Shown: positions 43,617 to 55,320, counted from the first letter of the stretch. The stretch is 64,000 nucleotides of DNA from Gilvimarinus gilvus (GCF_030518155.1 NZ_JAULRU010000836.1:1-64000), one strand, 5' to 3'. Translations and numbers: made by a program. Notes: generated by a model from the letters alone, not told the origin.

Positions 43617-44489
43617 ATGAGCGTTTTGATCAACAAAGATACCAAAGTTATTTGTCAGGGTTTTACCGGTTCACAAGGTACTTTCCACTCTGAACAAGCT
43701 ATCGCTTATGGCACCAAGATGGTGGGTGGTGTAACGCCAGGCAAAGGCGGTCAAACTCACTTGGGTTTGCCGGTTTTTAATACTGTTGCTGAAGCCGTTG
43801 CTGAAACAGGCGCTACAGCGTCTGTTATCTACGTTCCTGCGCCATTTTGTAAGGACTCTATTCTGGAAGCGGCTAACGGTGGCATTAAGCTGATCGTTTG
43901 TATCACCGAAGGTGTGCCGACTATGGACATGCTTGACTGTAAAGTTAAGTGTGATGAGTTAGGTGTTACCTTGATTGGTCCTAACTGCCCAGGCGTAATC
44001 ACTCCGGGTGAGTGTAAAATCGGTATTATGCCAGGCCACATTCACAAGCCAGGTAAGGTCGGTATCGTTTCTCGTTCTGGCACCCTGACTTATGAGGCGG
44101 TTAAGCAAACCACTGATTTCGGCTTTGGTCAGTCGACTTGCGTAGGTATTGGTGGTGATCCGATTCCAGGCTCTAACTTCATTGATATTCTGAAGTTGTT
44201 TCAGGAAGATCCGCAAACTGAAGCCATTGTTATGATTGGTGAAATTGGTGGTAGTGCTGAAGAAGAAGCCGCTGCATTCATCAAGGACAATGTCACTAAG
44301 CCGGTTGTGTCTTACATTGCGGGTGTTACCGCACCTCCGGGTAAGCGTATGGGGCACGCAGGTGCTATTATCTCCGGTGGGAAAGGTACCGCCGATGAGA
44401 AATTTGCCGCTCTGGAAGACGCCGGTGTTAAAACCGTGCGAAGCCTCGCCGGAATTGGCGATGCGCTGAAGGAACTGACGGGCTGGTAA
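43617..44489 (+). CDS. sucD: Succinyl-CoA synthetase alpha subunit
   Basis: Binds CoA and carries the phosphohistidine intermediate. 290 residues beginning [24 protein letters not shown]. The CoA-binding GFTGSQG loop, [19 protein letters not shown] and the active-site His in [18 protein letters not shown] (near residue 245) are clear. It follows sucC with no gap (the sucC TAA is followed at once by ATG). A strong terminator follows. Confidence 0.99.
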   Translation: MSVLINKDTKVICQGFTGSQGTFHSEQAIAYGTKMVGGVTPGKGGQTHLGLPVFNTVAEAVAETGATASVIYVPAPFCKDSILEAANGGIKLIVCITEGVPTMDMLDCKVKCDELGVTLIGPNCPGVITPGECKIGIMPGHIHKPGKVGIVSRSGTLTYEAVKQTTDFGFGQSTCVGIGGDPIPGSNFIDILKLFQEDPQTEAIVMIGEIGGSAEEEAAAFIKDNVTKPVVSYIAGVTAPPGKRMGHAGAIISGGKGTADEKFAALEDAGVKTVRSLAGIGDALKELTGW

Positions 44490-44504
44490 GCCTTGTCAAG
44501 CGTG

Positions 44505-44532
44505 AAAAAGGCGGCCAATGGCCGCCTTTTTT
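44505..44532 (+). terminator. Terminator of the sdh-suc block
   Basis: GGCGGCC pairs with GGCCGCC around AAT (stem 44510-44516 with 44520-44526), with five A before and six T after, 15 bp from the sucD stop. Confidence 0.93.
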
Positions 44533-44663
44533 GTACCTTTGAATGCGGCGCCAGCACATACTAAAAAGGTGTAAAAAGCCTTTTCTTTTGCCAAGAAGTG
44601 TGGGAAATTGCGCGTCTTTTATGGGCGTACAGCGCTCTTTCGGTCCTCAGAGGAGATGAGCGA

Positions 44664-46580
44664 TTGAATGACTCTCAAGCTAACCTGTGGTCTGCCAAGC
44701 AATCGGCGGAACTCTACGGCATTGACGAATGGGGCAGCGGTTATTTTGGTATTAGCGACAACGGCAACGTTGAAGTGCGCGCCCAAGGTGATCACGGCCA
44801 GGTCGCGGTTCCGCTGACTGATATCATCGATGGCCTGTCACAGCGCGGGTTGCAAATGCCGGTGTTGTTGCGCATTGAAAACCTGGTGGACAGCCGGCTA
44901 AGTATTCTCAACGAATCTTTCGCTCACGCCATTGCAACAACGGGCTATCAGGGACAGTATCGCGGCGCTTTCCCCATTAAAGTGAACCAACAAAGCCATA
45001 TTGTTGAGGAAATTGCCCGCTTTGGTGAGCGCTATAACCATGGGCTGGAAGCCGGCAGTAAAGCCGAACTTATGATCGCGATGTCGGTTTTGCAAAATCG
45101 CGAAAGTCTGATTATCTGTAACGGCTATAAAGACGCTGAATTTATCGATCTTGGACTGCAGGCTCGCAAGCTCGGTTTCAAATGTATTTTTGTACTGGAA
45201 ACCGTAGCGGAAGTGAAGCTGGTAATCGAGCGCAGCCGCGCTCTGGATGTTGATCCGATTATTGGTGTGCGTTTGAAGCTTTCCACCAAAGTCGACGGGC
45301 ATTGGGCCGAAGACAGTGGCGATCGCAGTTTGTTCGGGCTTACCACCAAGGAACTGGTTGAAATCATTGATCTGTTAAGAGCGGCCGAGCTAATCCATAG
45401 TTTGCAGCTTTTGCATTTTCACCTGGGCTCACAAATACCCAATATTCGCAACATTCGGGCGGGTGTTTTGGAGGCATGTCGATACTATATCGAGATGGTC
45501 GGTGAAGGCGCACCCCTGAGCTACATTGACCTGGGGGGCGGGCTTGCTATTGATTATGACGGTACCTCCAGTGTGAGTGGGCATAGCCGCAACTACTCTG
45601 TTGAGGAATATTGTGTCGATGTTGTCGAGGCAATTGCGCAGCAGTTGGACGCACACGAATTACCGCATCCTACTATCGTGACCGAGTCGGGCAGGGCGAC
45701 AGTGGCGCATACTTCTGTGTTGCTTTTCAATGTGTTGGATGTGGGTCATTTTAACCCAGGCCCGATACCGGAGCAGCTCCCAGAGAAACTACACGAGCAA
45801 ATTTCGAATCTCTGGTACACAGTGAAGGGCGTGAAGCTCGAGAAATTACAGGAATGCTATAACGACGTTATCTACTACCGGGATCAGGTGCGCGACTGTT
45901 TTTTCAGTGGTGAAATTAATCTGCGCGATCGGGCGTTTGCGGAAAATCTTTGTTTGGTTGGATTGCAAAAAATTGTCGAACTAATCCCACAAATGAAGCG
46001 AATTCCACCGGAGTTGGAGGAATTGCCAGAGCAGCTGGCCGATATTTATTACGGTAACTTTAGCGTGTTTCAGTCTCTGCCGGATTCCTGGGCTATTAAC
46101 CAGGTTTTCCCGGTTATGCCTATTCACCGACTGGATGAAAAGCCGTCACGGCAGGCGACAATTGCGGATTTGACCTGTGACTGCGACGGTAAACTGGATA
46201 AATTTGCCGGCCCTGAAGGAGAAACCAATACTGTCTCTTTGCACCCGATCAATCCCGATGAAGAGTACTACCTGGGGGTATTTTTGGTGGGCGCCTATCA
46301 AGAGACGTTGGGCGATCTACATAATTTGTTTGGTGATACAAACGTCGCTAGCGTCAGAATAAACGGCGATGGCAGCCTCGATTTTGTCCATGAGCTGCAC
46401 GGTGATAGTATCTCCGACGTGCTTAGCTATGTCGAATACGACCCGCAATCCATGTTTCGCCAGTTTCGTATGGCCGCAGAGCAGGCCGTTCGCGACGGTC
46501 GTATTACCGTTTCTGATCGGCAACAAATGCTGGCCGCCTACTCGGAAAGTCTGCGCGGTTACACTTACTTTGAACGATGA
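44664..46580 (+). CDS. speA: Biosynthetic arginine decarboxylase
   Basis: A PLP enzyme making agmatine for putrescine synthesis. 638 residues, in the range of SpeA. PLP Lys is K106 in GAFPIKVNQQ. Later come HFHLGSQIPN, IDLGGGLAIDYDG, TESGRATVAHTSVL and the C-terminal NLFGDTNVASV segment with its active-site residues. The start is TTG 44664, chosen because GAGGAG lies about 8 bases upstream and the N terminus then fits the family; the frame extends to 44598. The next two genes continue toward spermidine, so this cluster is a polyamine operon. Confidence 0.93.
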   Translation: MNDSQANLWSAKQSAELYGIDEWGSGYFGISDNGNVEVRAQGDHGQVAVPLTDIIDGLSQRGLQMPVLLRIENLVDSRLSILNESFAHAIATTGYQGQYRGAFPIKVNQQSHIVEEIARFGERYNHGLEAGSKAELMIAMSVLQNRESLIICNGYKDAEFIDLGLQARKLGFKCIFVLETVAEVKLVIERSRALDVDPIIGVRLKLSTKVDGHWAEDSGDRSLFGLTTKELVEIIDLLRAAELIHSLQLLHFHLGSQIPNIRNIRAGVLEACRYYIEMVGEGAPLSYIDLGGGLAIDYDGTSSVSGHSRNYSVEEYCVDVVEAIAQQLDAHELPHPTIVTESGRATVAHTSVLLFNVLDVGHFNPGPIPEQLPEKLHEQISNLWYTVKGVKLEKLQECYNDVIYYRDQVRDCFFSGEINLRDRAFAENLCLVGLQKIVELIPQMKRIPPELEELPEQLADIYYGNFSVFQSLPDSWAINQVFPVMPIHRLDEKPSRQATIADLTCDCDGKLDKFAGPEGETNTVSLHPINPDEEYYLGVFLVGAYQETLGDLHNLFGDTNVASVRINGDGSLDFVHELHGDSISDVLSYVEYDPQSMFRQFRMAAEQAVRDGRITVSDRQQMLAAYSESLRGYTYFER

Positions 46581-46609
46581 GCTCAAATCAGTAAAAGGAC
46601 CTCAGAATT

Positions 46610-47812
46610 ATGGCTAAAGTGATCATTATTGGAGCCGGCGGTGTCGGCAGTGTGGTGGCGCACAAGTGCGCTCAGTTGCCAGACGTGTTTAACGAAATTG
46701 TCCTGGCGAGCCGAACCGAGTCGAAATGCAAAGCAATAGCGGCCGACTTGCCCCGACCGGTGAAAACTGCACAGATCGATGCCGACGATGTGGCCGCGAC
46801 TACAGCCTTGCTCAAAGCCGAGCAACCTGATTTGGTCATTAACGTGGCGCTGCCGTATCAAGATTTGGCGATTATGGATGCCTGCCTGGCCGCGGGTGTT
46901 GATTATCTCGATACCGCCAACTACGAGCCGCCAGAAGAGGCTAAATTTGAGTACAAGTGGCAGTGGGCGTATCAGGATAAATTTACCAGTGCAGGGCGTA
47001 TGGCCTTGCTCGGCTCAGGGTTTGATCCAGGTGTCACCAACGTTTACACGGCATATCTGAAAAAGCACTATCTGGACGAAATACACTATCTGGATATTAT
47101 TGATTGTAATGACGGGGATCATGGTCAGCCATTTGCCACTAACTTTAACCCCGAAATTAATATTCGGGAAGTAACGGCCAATGGTCGCTATTGGAGCAAT
47201 GGCGACTGGCAAGAAACCGGGCCGCTGGAAGAGAATCGTTCTTTTGACTTTCCGGCCGGTATTGGCCCCAAGCAAATATACTTGATGTATCACGAAGAGC
47301 TGGAATCGATCACTAAGCATTTGCCTGAAATAAAACGCGCCCGCTTTTGGATGACATTCTCTGACAATTACCTCAAGCACTTAGAAGTGCTCGGTAATAT
47401 CGGTATGACGTCGATTGAGCCGGTTGAATTCGAAGGCAAAGAAATTATACCGTTACAGTTTCTTAAAGCGCTGCTGCCAGACCCTGCCAGCCTCGGACCA
47501 CTTACTAAGGGTAAAACGTGTATTGGCTGTATTGCCCGCGGAGTTAAAGATGGCGTAGAAAAAACGTATTACATCTATAATATTTGCGATCACGAAGAGT
47601 GTTACGCCGAGGTAAAGTCTCAGGCAATCTCATACACTACCGGCGTTCCCGCAATGATCGGAGCAAAAATGATGCTGGAGCGAAAATGGGCCGGAGCAGG
47701 TGTGTGGAATATGGAACAGCTGGACCCAGATCCGTTTATGGAAGACCTCAACAAGTACGGGTTGCCCTGGCAAGTGGTTGAGTTGAACGAGCAAACAGGA
47801 ATGGAAGACTGA
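46610..47812 (+). CDS. Carboxy(nor)spermidine dehydrogenase (saccharopine-dehydrogenase family)
   Basis: 400 residues with N-terminal Rossmann IIGAGGVGSVVAHKCAQL and a saccharopine-dehydrogenase-like C-terminal domain. Members next to nspC condense aspartate semialdehyde with putrescine or diaminopropane and reduce the product to carboxyspermidine or carboxynorspermidine (CASDH/CANSDH). Lysine-pathway saccharopine dehydrogenase is the alternative, but the neighbours speA and nspC favour the polyamine role. Whether spermidine or norspermidine is made is not decided; there is no diaminobutyrate branch gene nearby, which favours putrescine as substrate (inference). It starts 29 bp after speA, with AAAAGGAC before the ATG. 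Confidence 0.92.
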   Translation: MAKVIIIGAGGVGSVVAHKCAQLPDVFNEIVLASRTESKCKAIAADLPRPVKTAQIDADDVAATTALLKAEQPDLVINVALPYQDLAIMDACLAAGVDYLDTANYEPPEEAKFEYKWQWAYQDKFTSAGRMALLGSGFDPGVTNVYTAYLKKHYLDEIHYLDIIDCNDGDHGQPFATNFNPEINIREVTANGRYWSNGDWQETGPLEENRSFDFPAGIGPKQIYLMYHEELESITKHLPEIKRARFWMTFSDNYLKHLEVLGNIGMTSIEPVEFEGKEIIPLQFLKALLPDPASLGPLTKGKTCIGCIARGVKDGVEKTYYIYNICDHEECYAEVKSQAISYTTGVPAMIGAKMMLERKWAGAGVWNMEQLDPDPFMEDLNKYGLPWQVVELNEQTGMED

Positions 47813-47833
47813 GCTATCAGTCAGTCGCCTAAA

Positions 47834-47856
47834 GCCCGTCACTGACGGGCTTTTTT
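47834..47856 (+). terminator. Terminator-like hairpin between CASDH and nspC
   Basis: GCCCGTC (47834-47840) pairs with GACGGGC (47844-47850), followed by six T. It lies in the 59-bp gap before nspC, so it should stop or attenuate transcription within the polyamine cluster. No room remains for a full promoter between it and the nspC start. Confidence 0.85.
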
Positions 47857-47871
47857 CTAACAGGTACCCCA

Positions 47872-49041
47872 ATGCAAAAACGCCGCTATTTCGATAACTT
47901 TGATGCCTCTCGTGTTCCGTCTCCATGCTTTGTTATAGATAGGGCGGCGGTGGAGGATAATTTAAAGATTTTGCATCGTGTCGGACACGAAAGCGGCGCT
48001 AAGGTTTTAGCGGCGTTAAAAGCATTCAGTTGCTGGTCTTTGGGGGATATGTTTCAGCAGTACTTGTCTGGCAGTTGCGCCAGCGGAGTCAATGAGGCCC
48101 GCTTGGCGCGGGAGTACTACGGTGGCGAAGTGCATACCTATTCTGCTGCCTACAAAGAGAGTGATCTGGTGCAGGTTCTGGCCTTGTCAGACCATGTTTT
48201 ATTCAACTCTTTGTCTCAGTGGGAACGTTTTAAGCCTATGGCGCTTAAGGCTAAGGAGCAACGGCCGGGGCTGGCGTTCGGTCTGCGAATCAATCCTGAG
48301 CACTCTGAGGGTGAGGTAGCAATTTACGACCCTTGCGCGCCTAAGTCCCGAATGGGGGTTCCTCGTTCAGAGTTTGGTGAAAGCCTGCCAGAGGGTATTA
48401 CCGGCCTGCATTTTCACACGTTGTGTGAACAGGATGTGCCGCCCCTGGCCAGAACCATTGAGGCGGTGGAAGAAAAGTTTCGCGAGTTTTTGGGCGAAGT
48501 GGAATGGGTCAATTTCGGCGGAGGCCATCATATTTCACGCGAAGATTATCAGGTTGATGAACTCATCGCGTTGATTCGCGGCTTTTCGGCAAAATACGAC
48601 GTACAGGTTTATATTGAGCCGGGCGAAGCAACGGCTATTCGCAGTGGCGTATTGGTGGCTGAAGTACTGGACACCTTTGTCAGTACCGTACCGCAAGCCA
48701 TCCTCGATACCTCGGCAACTTGCCACATGCCTGACACTCTGGAAATGCCTTACCGAGCTGAAATTCTCGGTGCCGGAGAACCCGCTGAAAAGCGCTATAC
48801 GTATCGTCTCGGCGGTATGACCTGTCTGGCCGGCGATGTGATTGGCGACTACAGTTTCGACGCTCCTCTGTATATTGGGCAGCGTTTGGTTTTCGACGAT
48901 ATGGCGCACTACACCATGGTGAAAACAACCACGTTTAACGGAATTAACCTGCCAGCGATTGCACTGTGGGACTCTCGTACGGATCAATTGGAGGTGATTC
49001 GTCAGTTCGGCTATGAAGCGTTTAGAGATAGGTTGTCGTAG
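47872..49041 (+). CDS. nspC: Carboxy(nor)spermidine decarboxylase
   Basis: A PLP fold-III (alanine racemase-type) decarboxylase of 389 residues that makes spermidine or norspermidine from the carboxy precursor. PLP Lys is K50 in KVLAALKAFSCWS. FHTLCEQDVPPL, NFGGGHHISREDY, YIEPGEATAIRSGVLV and the CHMPDTLEMPYR segment near the active-site Cys are typical of NspC. The start ATG 47872 has AACAGG 9 bases upstream. With speA and the dehydrogenase it forms the S-adenosylmethionine-independent spermidine route. Confidence 0.95.
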   Translation: MQKRRYFDNFDASRVPSPCFVIDRAAVEDNLKILHRVGHESGAKVLAALKAFSCWSLGDMFQQYLSGSCASGVNEARLAREYYGGEVHTYSAAYKESDLVQVLALSDHVLFNSLSQWERFKPMALKAKEQRPGLAFGLRINPEHSEGEVAIYDPCAPKSRMGVPRSEFGESLPEGITGLHFHTLCEQDVPPLARTIEAVEEKFREFLGEVEWVNFGGGHHISREDYQVDELIALIRGFSAKYDVQVYIEPGEATAIRSGVLVAEVLDTFVSTVPQAILDTSATCHMPDTLEMPYRAEILGAGEPAEKRYTYRLGGMTCLAGDVIGDYSFDAPLYIGQRLVFDDMAHYTMVKTTTFNGINLPAIALWDSRTDQLEVIRQFGYEAFRDRLS

Positions 49042-49102
49042 TGCATTGAGATGATTGCACTATCTGCAATCTAATTGTCATCATTCGCGCCTCAACTGCC
49101 TC

Positions 49103-49108
49103 TATAAT
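49103..49108 (+). promoter_or_regulatory. Candidate -10 box of udk-nupC
   Basis: A perfect TATAAT lies 24 bp upstream of the udk start. The best -35-like TTGTCA (49075-49080) is 22 bp away, so spacing is poor. It marks a likely promoter without a defined -35. Confidence 0.35.
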
Positions 49109-49132
49109 GAACCTCACTTAGGGGAGGTTTAT

Positions 49133-49741
49133 TTGAAAACACAGTTGTTGGCCATTGCAGGAGTCTCTGGCTCCGGTAAAACCTGTTTAGCGCGCTATTT
49201 AGCGGAACACTCCAGTGCGCTTAGTCAAGGCTCTGTTTGTGTCATTGCTCAGGATAACTATTACCACGATTATTCCGCCCGTAGCGATGCAGATCGCGCT
49301 CGTATTAATTTTGATCATCCCCATAGCTTTGACGTTCATGAATTGCTGTCAGATTTGACAGCACTTAAGTCAAATCGCACCGTCGCTATTCCGCAGTATG
49401 ATTATGTCAATCATAAACGTAAGTCCGAGCGGAGCCAGCAGAAGCCGGTTGATTTGATTATTCTTGAGGGAATTTTGGCCCTACACTGGTCACAGCTGCG
49501 GGCGCTGACCGATTGTTCCGTTTATTTAAACACGCCACTTTCAATCTGTCTGGAACGGCGCTTGCTACGTGATACAAGCGAGCGAGGCAGGACTAGGGAC
49601 TCAGTAATGACGCAGTATCGCCAGCATGTGTTGCCCATGTATGAGGCATATATTAGTGAGCAAGCCCAGTGGGCCGACATTCTTGTGGCTGATGGCGGAG
49701 CTAATCCGGTGGTGTTAAAGCAAATCAGGGAGAGGTTGTAA
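49133..49741 (+). CDS. udk: Uridine kinase (P-loop, Udk-like)
   Basis: 202 residues. P-loop GVSGSGKT (10-17), QDNYYHDYSARSDADRARINFDHP substrate lid region, PQYDYVNHKR, LIILEGILAL (Walker B) and a DTSERGRTRDSV lid match the uridine kinase/phosphoribulokinase family; salvage of uridine and cytidine to UMP/CMP is the expected role. The start is TTG 49133, where GGGGAGG stands five bases upstream; the frame extends back to 49055. The next gene, a nucleoside transporter, begins 3 bp later, which supports a nucleoside-salvage operon. Confidence 0.88.
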   Translation: MKTQLLAIAGVSGSGKTCLARYLAEHSSALSQGSVCVIAQDNYYHDYSARSDADRARINFDHPHSFDVHELLSDLTALKSNRTVAIPQYDYVNHKRKSERSQQKPVDLIILEGILALHWSQLRALTDCSVYLNTPLSICLERRLLRDTSERGRTRDSVMTQYRQHVLPMYEAYISEQAQWADILVADGGANPVVLKQIRERL

Positions 49742-49744
49742 GTT

Positions 49745-50956
49745 TTGCAGGTACTCATCAGTGCACTGGGTATGGTCACTTTAATGGGGCTCGCCTACGG
49801 TTTAAGTGAAAATCGACGCGGTATTAATTGGCGCACTGTCATTGTGGCCTTTGTGGTTCAGTTCGGTCTCGGCGCTTTGGTGCTTTATTCCGCCTGGGGG
49901 CGCGCCGCTCTAAAACATCTTTCCGATGGTGTCTACGGCATTATTGGGTATGGCCGGGCGGGGATTGACTTCATGTTCGGCGAGTTGGCAAGCAGTTCTC
50001 TGGGGTTTATTTTCGCGTTCAATGTACTGCCGGTGGTCGTGTTTTTCGCTTCGTTTGTAGCGGTGTTGTATCACCTCGGCATTATGCAGTGGATAATCCG
50101 GTTGCTAGGCGGTGCGCTGCGATTTTTGTTGCAAACCAGCCGGGCTGAATCTTTGTCTGCAACCGCCAACATATTTGTCGGTCATACTGAAGCGCCGATG
50201 GTTGTCAAACCTTATCTGCCAACGATGACGCGCTCCGAGCTGTTTGCCGTAATGGTTGGCGGTCTGTCTACTGTAGCGGGGTCCGTGTTGGCGGGCTATG
50301 TCGGCCTTGGGGTTGATCTGAAATACTTATTGGCGGCCAGTTTTATGGCTGCCCCCGGTGGCTTTCTAATGGCGAAGTTGATGGTGCCTGAAACACAGAC
50401 ACCGTGCGACGATCTCAATATTTGTGAAGCGCACGCGACTAGCGCGAATGTGTTTGATGCCGCCGCCACTGGTGCCAGCGATGGACTAAGAATGGCCGCC
50501 AACATCGGTGCTATGCTACTGGCTTTTGTCAGCCTGATTGCCATGCTCAATGGTTTGCTGAGTTTGATTGGTGGCTGGGTGGGGATGGAGTACCTGAGCA
50601 TGCAGTGGATTTTGGGAGGCTTGTTCCGGCCTCTGGCATTCTTGTTAGGTGTCCCTTGGGATGAGACCCGTCTCGTTGGTAGCTTGATAGGTCAGAAATT
50701 GGTTTTAAATGAGTTTGTCGCTTTTATTGATCTAGCCGCTAACAGAGAGGCATTGTCTGCCCGGTCTGAAGCTATTGCATCATTTGCTTTGTGTGGGTTC
50801 GCAAACTTTGGCTCTCTGGCGGTACTCTTGGGTGGTTTTGCAACGTTAGCACCGACACGCCGCGCCGAGGTGGCAAGCTTGGGGTTGAAAGCGGTGTTCG
50901 CAGGTTTTTTTGCCAATATGATGAGTGCGGCCATCGCTTCGATATTCGTCAGTTAA
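49745..50956 (+). CDS. nupC: Concentrative nucleoside transporter (NupC family)
   Basis: An inner-membrane nucleoside/cation symporter of 403 residues with about eight to ten helices. The gate motif [17 protein letters not shown] and later [29 protein letters not shown] and [15 protein letters not shown] are characteristic of NupC/CNT. The start is TTG 49745, supported by AGAGG nine bases upstream; there is no in-frame ATG near. It overlaps the same transcript as udk: import followed by phosphorylation. Confidence 0.93.
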   Translation: MQVLISALGMVTLMGLAYGLSENRRGINWRTVIVAFVVQFGLGALVLYSAWGRAALKHLSDGVYGIIGYGRAGIDFMFGELASSSLGFIFAFNVLPVVVFFASFVAVLYHLGIMQWIIRLLGGALRFLLQTSRAESLSATANIFVGHTEAPMVVKPYLPTMTRSELFAVMVGGLSTVAGSVLAGYVGLGVDLKYLLAASFMAAPGGFLMAKLMVPETQTPCDDLNICEAHATSANVFDAAATGASDGLRMAANIGAMLLAFVSLIAMLNGLLSLIGGWVGMEYLSMQWILGGLFRPLAFLLGVPWDETRLVGSLIGQKLVLNEFVAFIDLAANREALSARSEAIASFALCGFANFGSLAVLLGGFATLAPTRRAEVASLGLKAVFAGFFANMMSAAIASIFVS

Positions 50957-50971
50957 ACCCGTAGGGTTTTT
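50955..50971 (+). terminator. Weak terminator after nupC
   Basis: A short AAACCC-GTA-GGGTTT hairpin with a five-T end directly at the nupC stop. The stem is only 6 bp, so termination may be partial. Confidence 0.4.
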
Positions 50972-51174
50972 CCGTCTAAAAAATATAGATCTGCATATTC
51001 TGGTTGTATTGATTTTGTAGTCTGGTTGTATGGGGCTGTTTACGGTTCTCGTGTGCTGTCAAAAAGCGCATGGTGCCCAATGAGGCCGATAGTCACGATA
51101 GATGCCAAATGCTTCAGCGTGCTACTATGCGCTGCACAATGGCTAATGGAATTCACGTTGGGGAGTTAAGCTTC

Positions 51175-51831
51175 ATGGCCGCGAAAGCAAAGGCGTCATT
51201 AAAAAAAGATACAAAGTTCGATCAACACTTTCATGTGTTGCACAATATTCATTTGCCGAAAGGCCAACATCCAGAAATTCGCCGCCTAAAGCGCGAGAGT
51301 GAAGAACCATCCTTGCATGGTAATAAGGTCTGGAGGTCCAGCGCAGTGTTGATGGACTATCTGCTGGAGAACCCGATTAAGAAGCGTGCAGGCGTAATGG
51401 AGATTGGCTGTGGCTGGGGCGGTTTAAGCTGTTTTATGGCAAAGCACTTTGATGCGAAAGTAACGGCACTCGATGCCGATGGCGCTCTTGCACCCTACGT
51501 AGAATTTGTGAAAACCCTGAATGCGGTTAAACGCGTAGAGTTTGTGACCCGTCGTTTTGAAAAAATAACCAAGAAAGATTTAAGTGGAATTCATACCTTA
51601 ATAGGCAGTGAAATTTGTTTTTGGGATGAAATGACCAAGCCGCTTTACAATCTTATTAAACGAGCGCGGGCGGCAGGCGTTAAGAATATCCTGATTGCTG
51701 ATCCCGGCCGAACGCCGTTTTTAAACTTGGTTGATCTGTGTGAAGATAAATTCGGGTGCGATCTGATTGAGCACCGAATCTCTAAACCGTGGAAAACATC
51801 AAAATTCATCCTGCAGGTCGACGGTAAATAG
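51175..51831 (+). CDS. Class I SAM-dependent methyltransferase
   Basis: 218 residues. SAM motif I is VMEIGCGWGGLSCF, followed by an acidic loop at TALDAD. The post-motif region IGSEICFWDEMTKPLYNLI and the ILIADPGRTPF segment resemble the lysine-methyltransferase-like group (ETFBKMT/METTL-type). The substrate is unknown. The start ATG 51175 has GGGGAG nine bases upstream; the frame opens earlier at 51070. It is convergent with sppA and has no functional partner nearby. Confidence 0.85.
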   Translation: MAAKAKASLKKDTKFDQHFHVLHNIHLPKGQHPEIRRLKRESEEPSLHGNKVWRSSAVLMDYLLENPIKKRAGVMEIGCGWGGLSCFMAKHFDAKVTALDADGALAPYVEFVKTLNAVKRVEFVTRRFEKITKKDLSGIHTLIGSEICFWDEMTKPLYNLIKRARAAGVKNILIADPGRTPFLNLVDLCEDKFGCDLIEHRISKPWKTSKFILQVDGK

Positions 51832-51855
51832 TCGGATTGTACCTTGTACGCTGGA

Positions 51856-51924
51856 CAAGCAATGCCCCTATTGCTTGTTGCAGTCCCAGCACTTTAAAGG
51901 CCTGTCTGTGCTTGCTGACAGGCC
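51856..51924. terminator. Two hairpins between convergent methyltransferase and sppA genes
   Basis: 51856-51863 pairs with 51870-51877, and 51899-51906 pairs with 51917-51924 (8 bp each, perfect). The second gives GGCC followed by TTTAAA on the minus strand and may end sppA. T runs are weak on both strands. Confidence 0.45.
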
Positions 51925-51947
51925 CTCTCAAGCGGGAGCATTGTTGA

Positions 51948-53791
51948 CTAACGATCCGACCACAAGGTGCAGTCGAGACACTGTGCGTATACAGTGTTAG
52001 CCTCGAGGCTGAGCGCGGGACTTATGCCCGCCGCCTGACTGAAGCTTTCGAGCGTGCTCAGAGATTGCTGAACACTCTCGGGTAAGGGCATAGTCACGTT
52101 TGAAAGCTGTTGCATAAATTGTTCGAACGGCGTGAGCGCGCGCTCGATGGTTTTAACGTCCCACTGTTTGAGTTCGGCATATTCGGCGGCAGCCTTGATG
52201 GTGTCGTCGAGCGTGCCCAGTTTATCCACCAAGCCTATTTCGAATGCTTTGGCACCACTCCAGACCCGCCCCTGACCGATTTGATCCACTTGCGCTTGTG
52301 TTAAGTCGCGGGCGTTGGCTACCGTTTTCAGAAAGCGTCGATAGGTTCCGTCGACTGTGCTTTGCAATACAAATGCCGCCTTTTCACTCATTGGCAGCGC
52401 AGGATTCATCGCGCCAGCGAGTGGGGTCGTGCCTATGCCGTCGGTGTGAATGCCGAGTTTTTTTAACGACTCGTTGAGCGTGGGAATGATGCTGTATACG
52501 CCAATCGAGCCTGTGATGGTACTCGGCAATGCCCAAATCTCATCGGCGCTGGTGGCGATCCAGTACCCACCCGAGGCCGCGACACTGCCCATGCTTACCA
52601 ACACAGGTATACCCGAGTCGCGCACCATTTGAATTTCTGAGCGAATCACTTCCGAGGCAAACGCGCTGCCTCCGGGGCTGTCTATGCGCACCACCAGTGC
52701 CTTTATATCGCTGTCATCGCGCGCTTGGCGCAATAGCTTAACAAAAGTTTCACTGCCGACGGTGCCGGGTGGTTGTTCTCCGTCATAGATTGTTCCGGTC
52801 GCATTAATCACACCAATGTATGTTTTGCCCGGTAGTGGCAGTGGTTGTTGATGATGTAAGTAGCGATACCAGTTCACGGATTTGAAACTGTCGGCGTTGT
52901 GATCGTAGCCGAACTGATCAATCAATTCGGCGCGTATCTGCTGACGACTACTGACCTGATCGACTAATCCCGCCGCTAACGCCATTTGTGCCGGATCGCC
53001 TTGGGCGTCGGTAAGTTGCTGTTGTGTGTTGCGAATAAGATTGTCGACAGCGCCAACCGGCAGTGAACGTTGCGTTTCGATTCGGCTCGTGTACAAGTCC
53101 CACAAATGGTTTATCCATTGGGAGTTGTGCTCGCGTGAAGCGTCCGACATATCGTTGCGAATATAGGGTTCTACCGCATCTTTAAATTGTCCCGCACGGA
53201 AAATATGAAAGTTTAGTCCGAGGGTGTCGATCGCATCTTTGTAGTAGGTGCGGTAGCTGCCGAAGCCCGTGAGCATGACGTGTCCCATATCGTGCAGGTA
53301 TATGTTGTCGGCGTGGCTGGCCAAGTAGTATTGGCTTTGACTGTATTGATCACTGATCGCTATGATCTGTTTCCCGCTATCTTTGAACGTCTGCAGCGCC
53401 AGGCCAATTTCATGCAGTTTACTGAGACCGCCTCCCAGTAAATGGTTTAAGTCCAGCACGATATGACTGACCCTCGAATCAGCCCGGGCTTGATCAATAG
53501 CGTTGACAACGTCCGTGACCAAGGTTTCTGATTCGTACTGATTGGTACCGCTAAGAGCCGCGAGAGGGGCCACGGGTTGGCGCTCATCGACCAGAAAGCC
53601 GCTTGGCGCTAAATACAAGGCAAACGAATCTGGCAACATATCCGTTTCGTGTTTACTGATGGCGACCACGATTACCACAATAATAACAAGAAGAATAATG
53701 TTCGCCAGGGCACGTCTAAGCCAGGTTAGCGCTCCCCAGATAAATGAAAATAATGCGCTAATAGGGTTTCGCGATGAACGTTTGTCACTCA

Positions 53792-53792
<1 letters not shown>
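51948..53792 (-). CDS. sppA: Signal peptide peptidase SppA, 67-kDa type
   Basis: An inner-membrane Ser/Lys protease that degrades leftover signal peptides. 614 residues with one N-terminal membrane helix (about 29-45) and two tandem S49 domains. The catalytic dyad is K204 (GQFKDAVEP) and S407 (AASGGYW), matching E. coli K209/S409. The start is GTG 53792, whose first base is the last base of the stop of the upstream DUF2069 gene, so translation is coupled. It is last in a minus-strand run with the WrbA and ArsC genes. Confidence 0.95.
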
Positions 53793-55163
<1,371 letters not shown>

Positions 55164-55314
55164 AGAGACTGGGCTCAAGGTCTGGGTGTTTGCGCCGATT
55201 ATATCGGTAAGCGGGGTGAGAAGGTAACCGCCATAACCCATCAAAATAGGCTAGAGTATTGCGGTAAGTGTTAAAAACCGTTTATTGTCTTGTGATTGAA
55301 GCGTACCTCTTAGC

Positions 55315-55320
55315 TATAAT
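55315..55320 (+). promoter_or_regulatory. Candidate -10 box for the receiver gene
   Basis: A perfect TATAAT lies 35 bp before the start of the receiver gene, with TTGTGA (55290-55295) 19 bp upstream as a possible -35. Confidence 0.4.
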
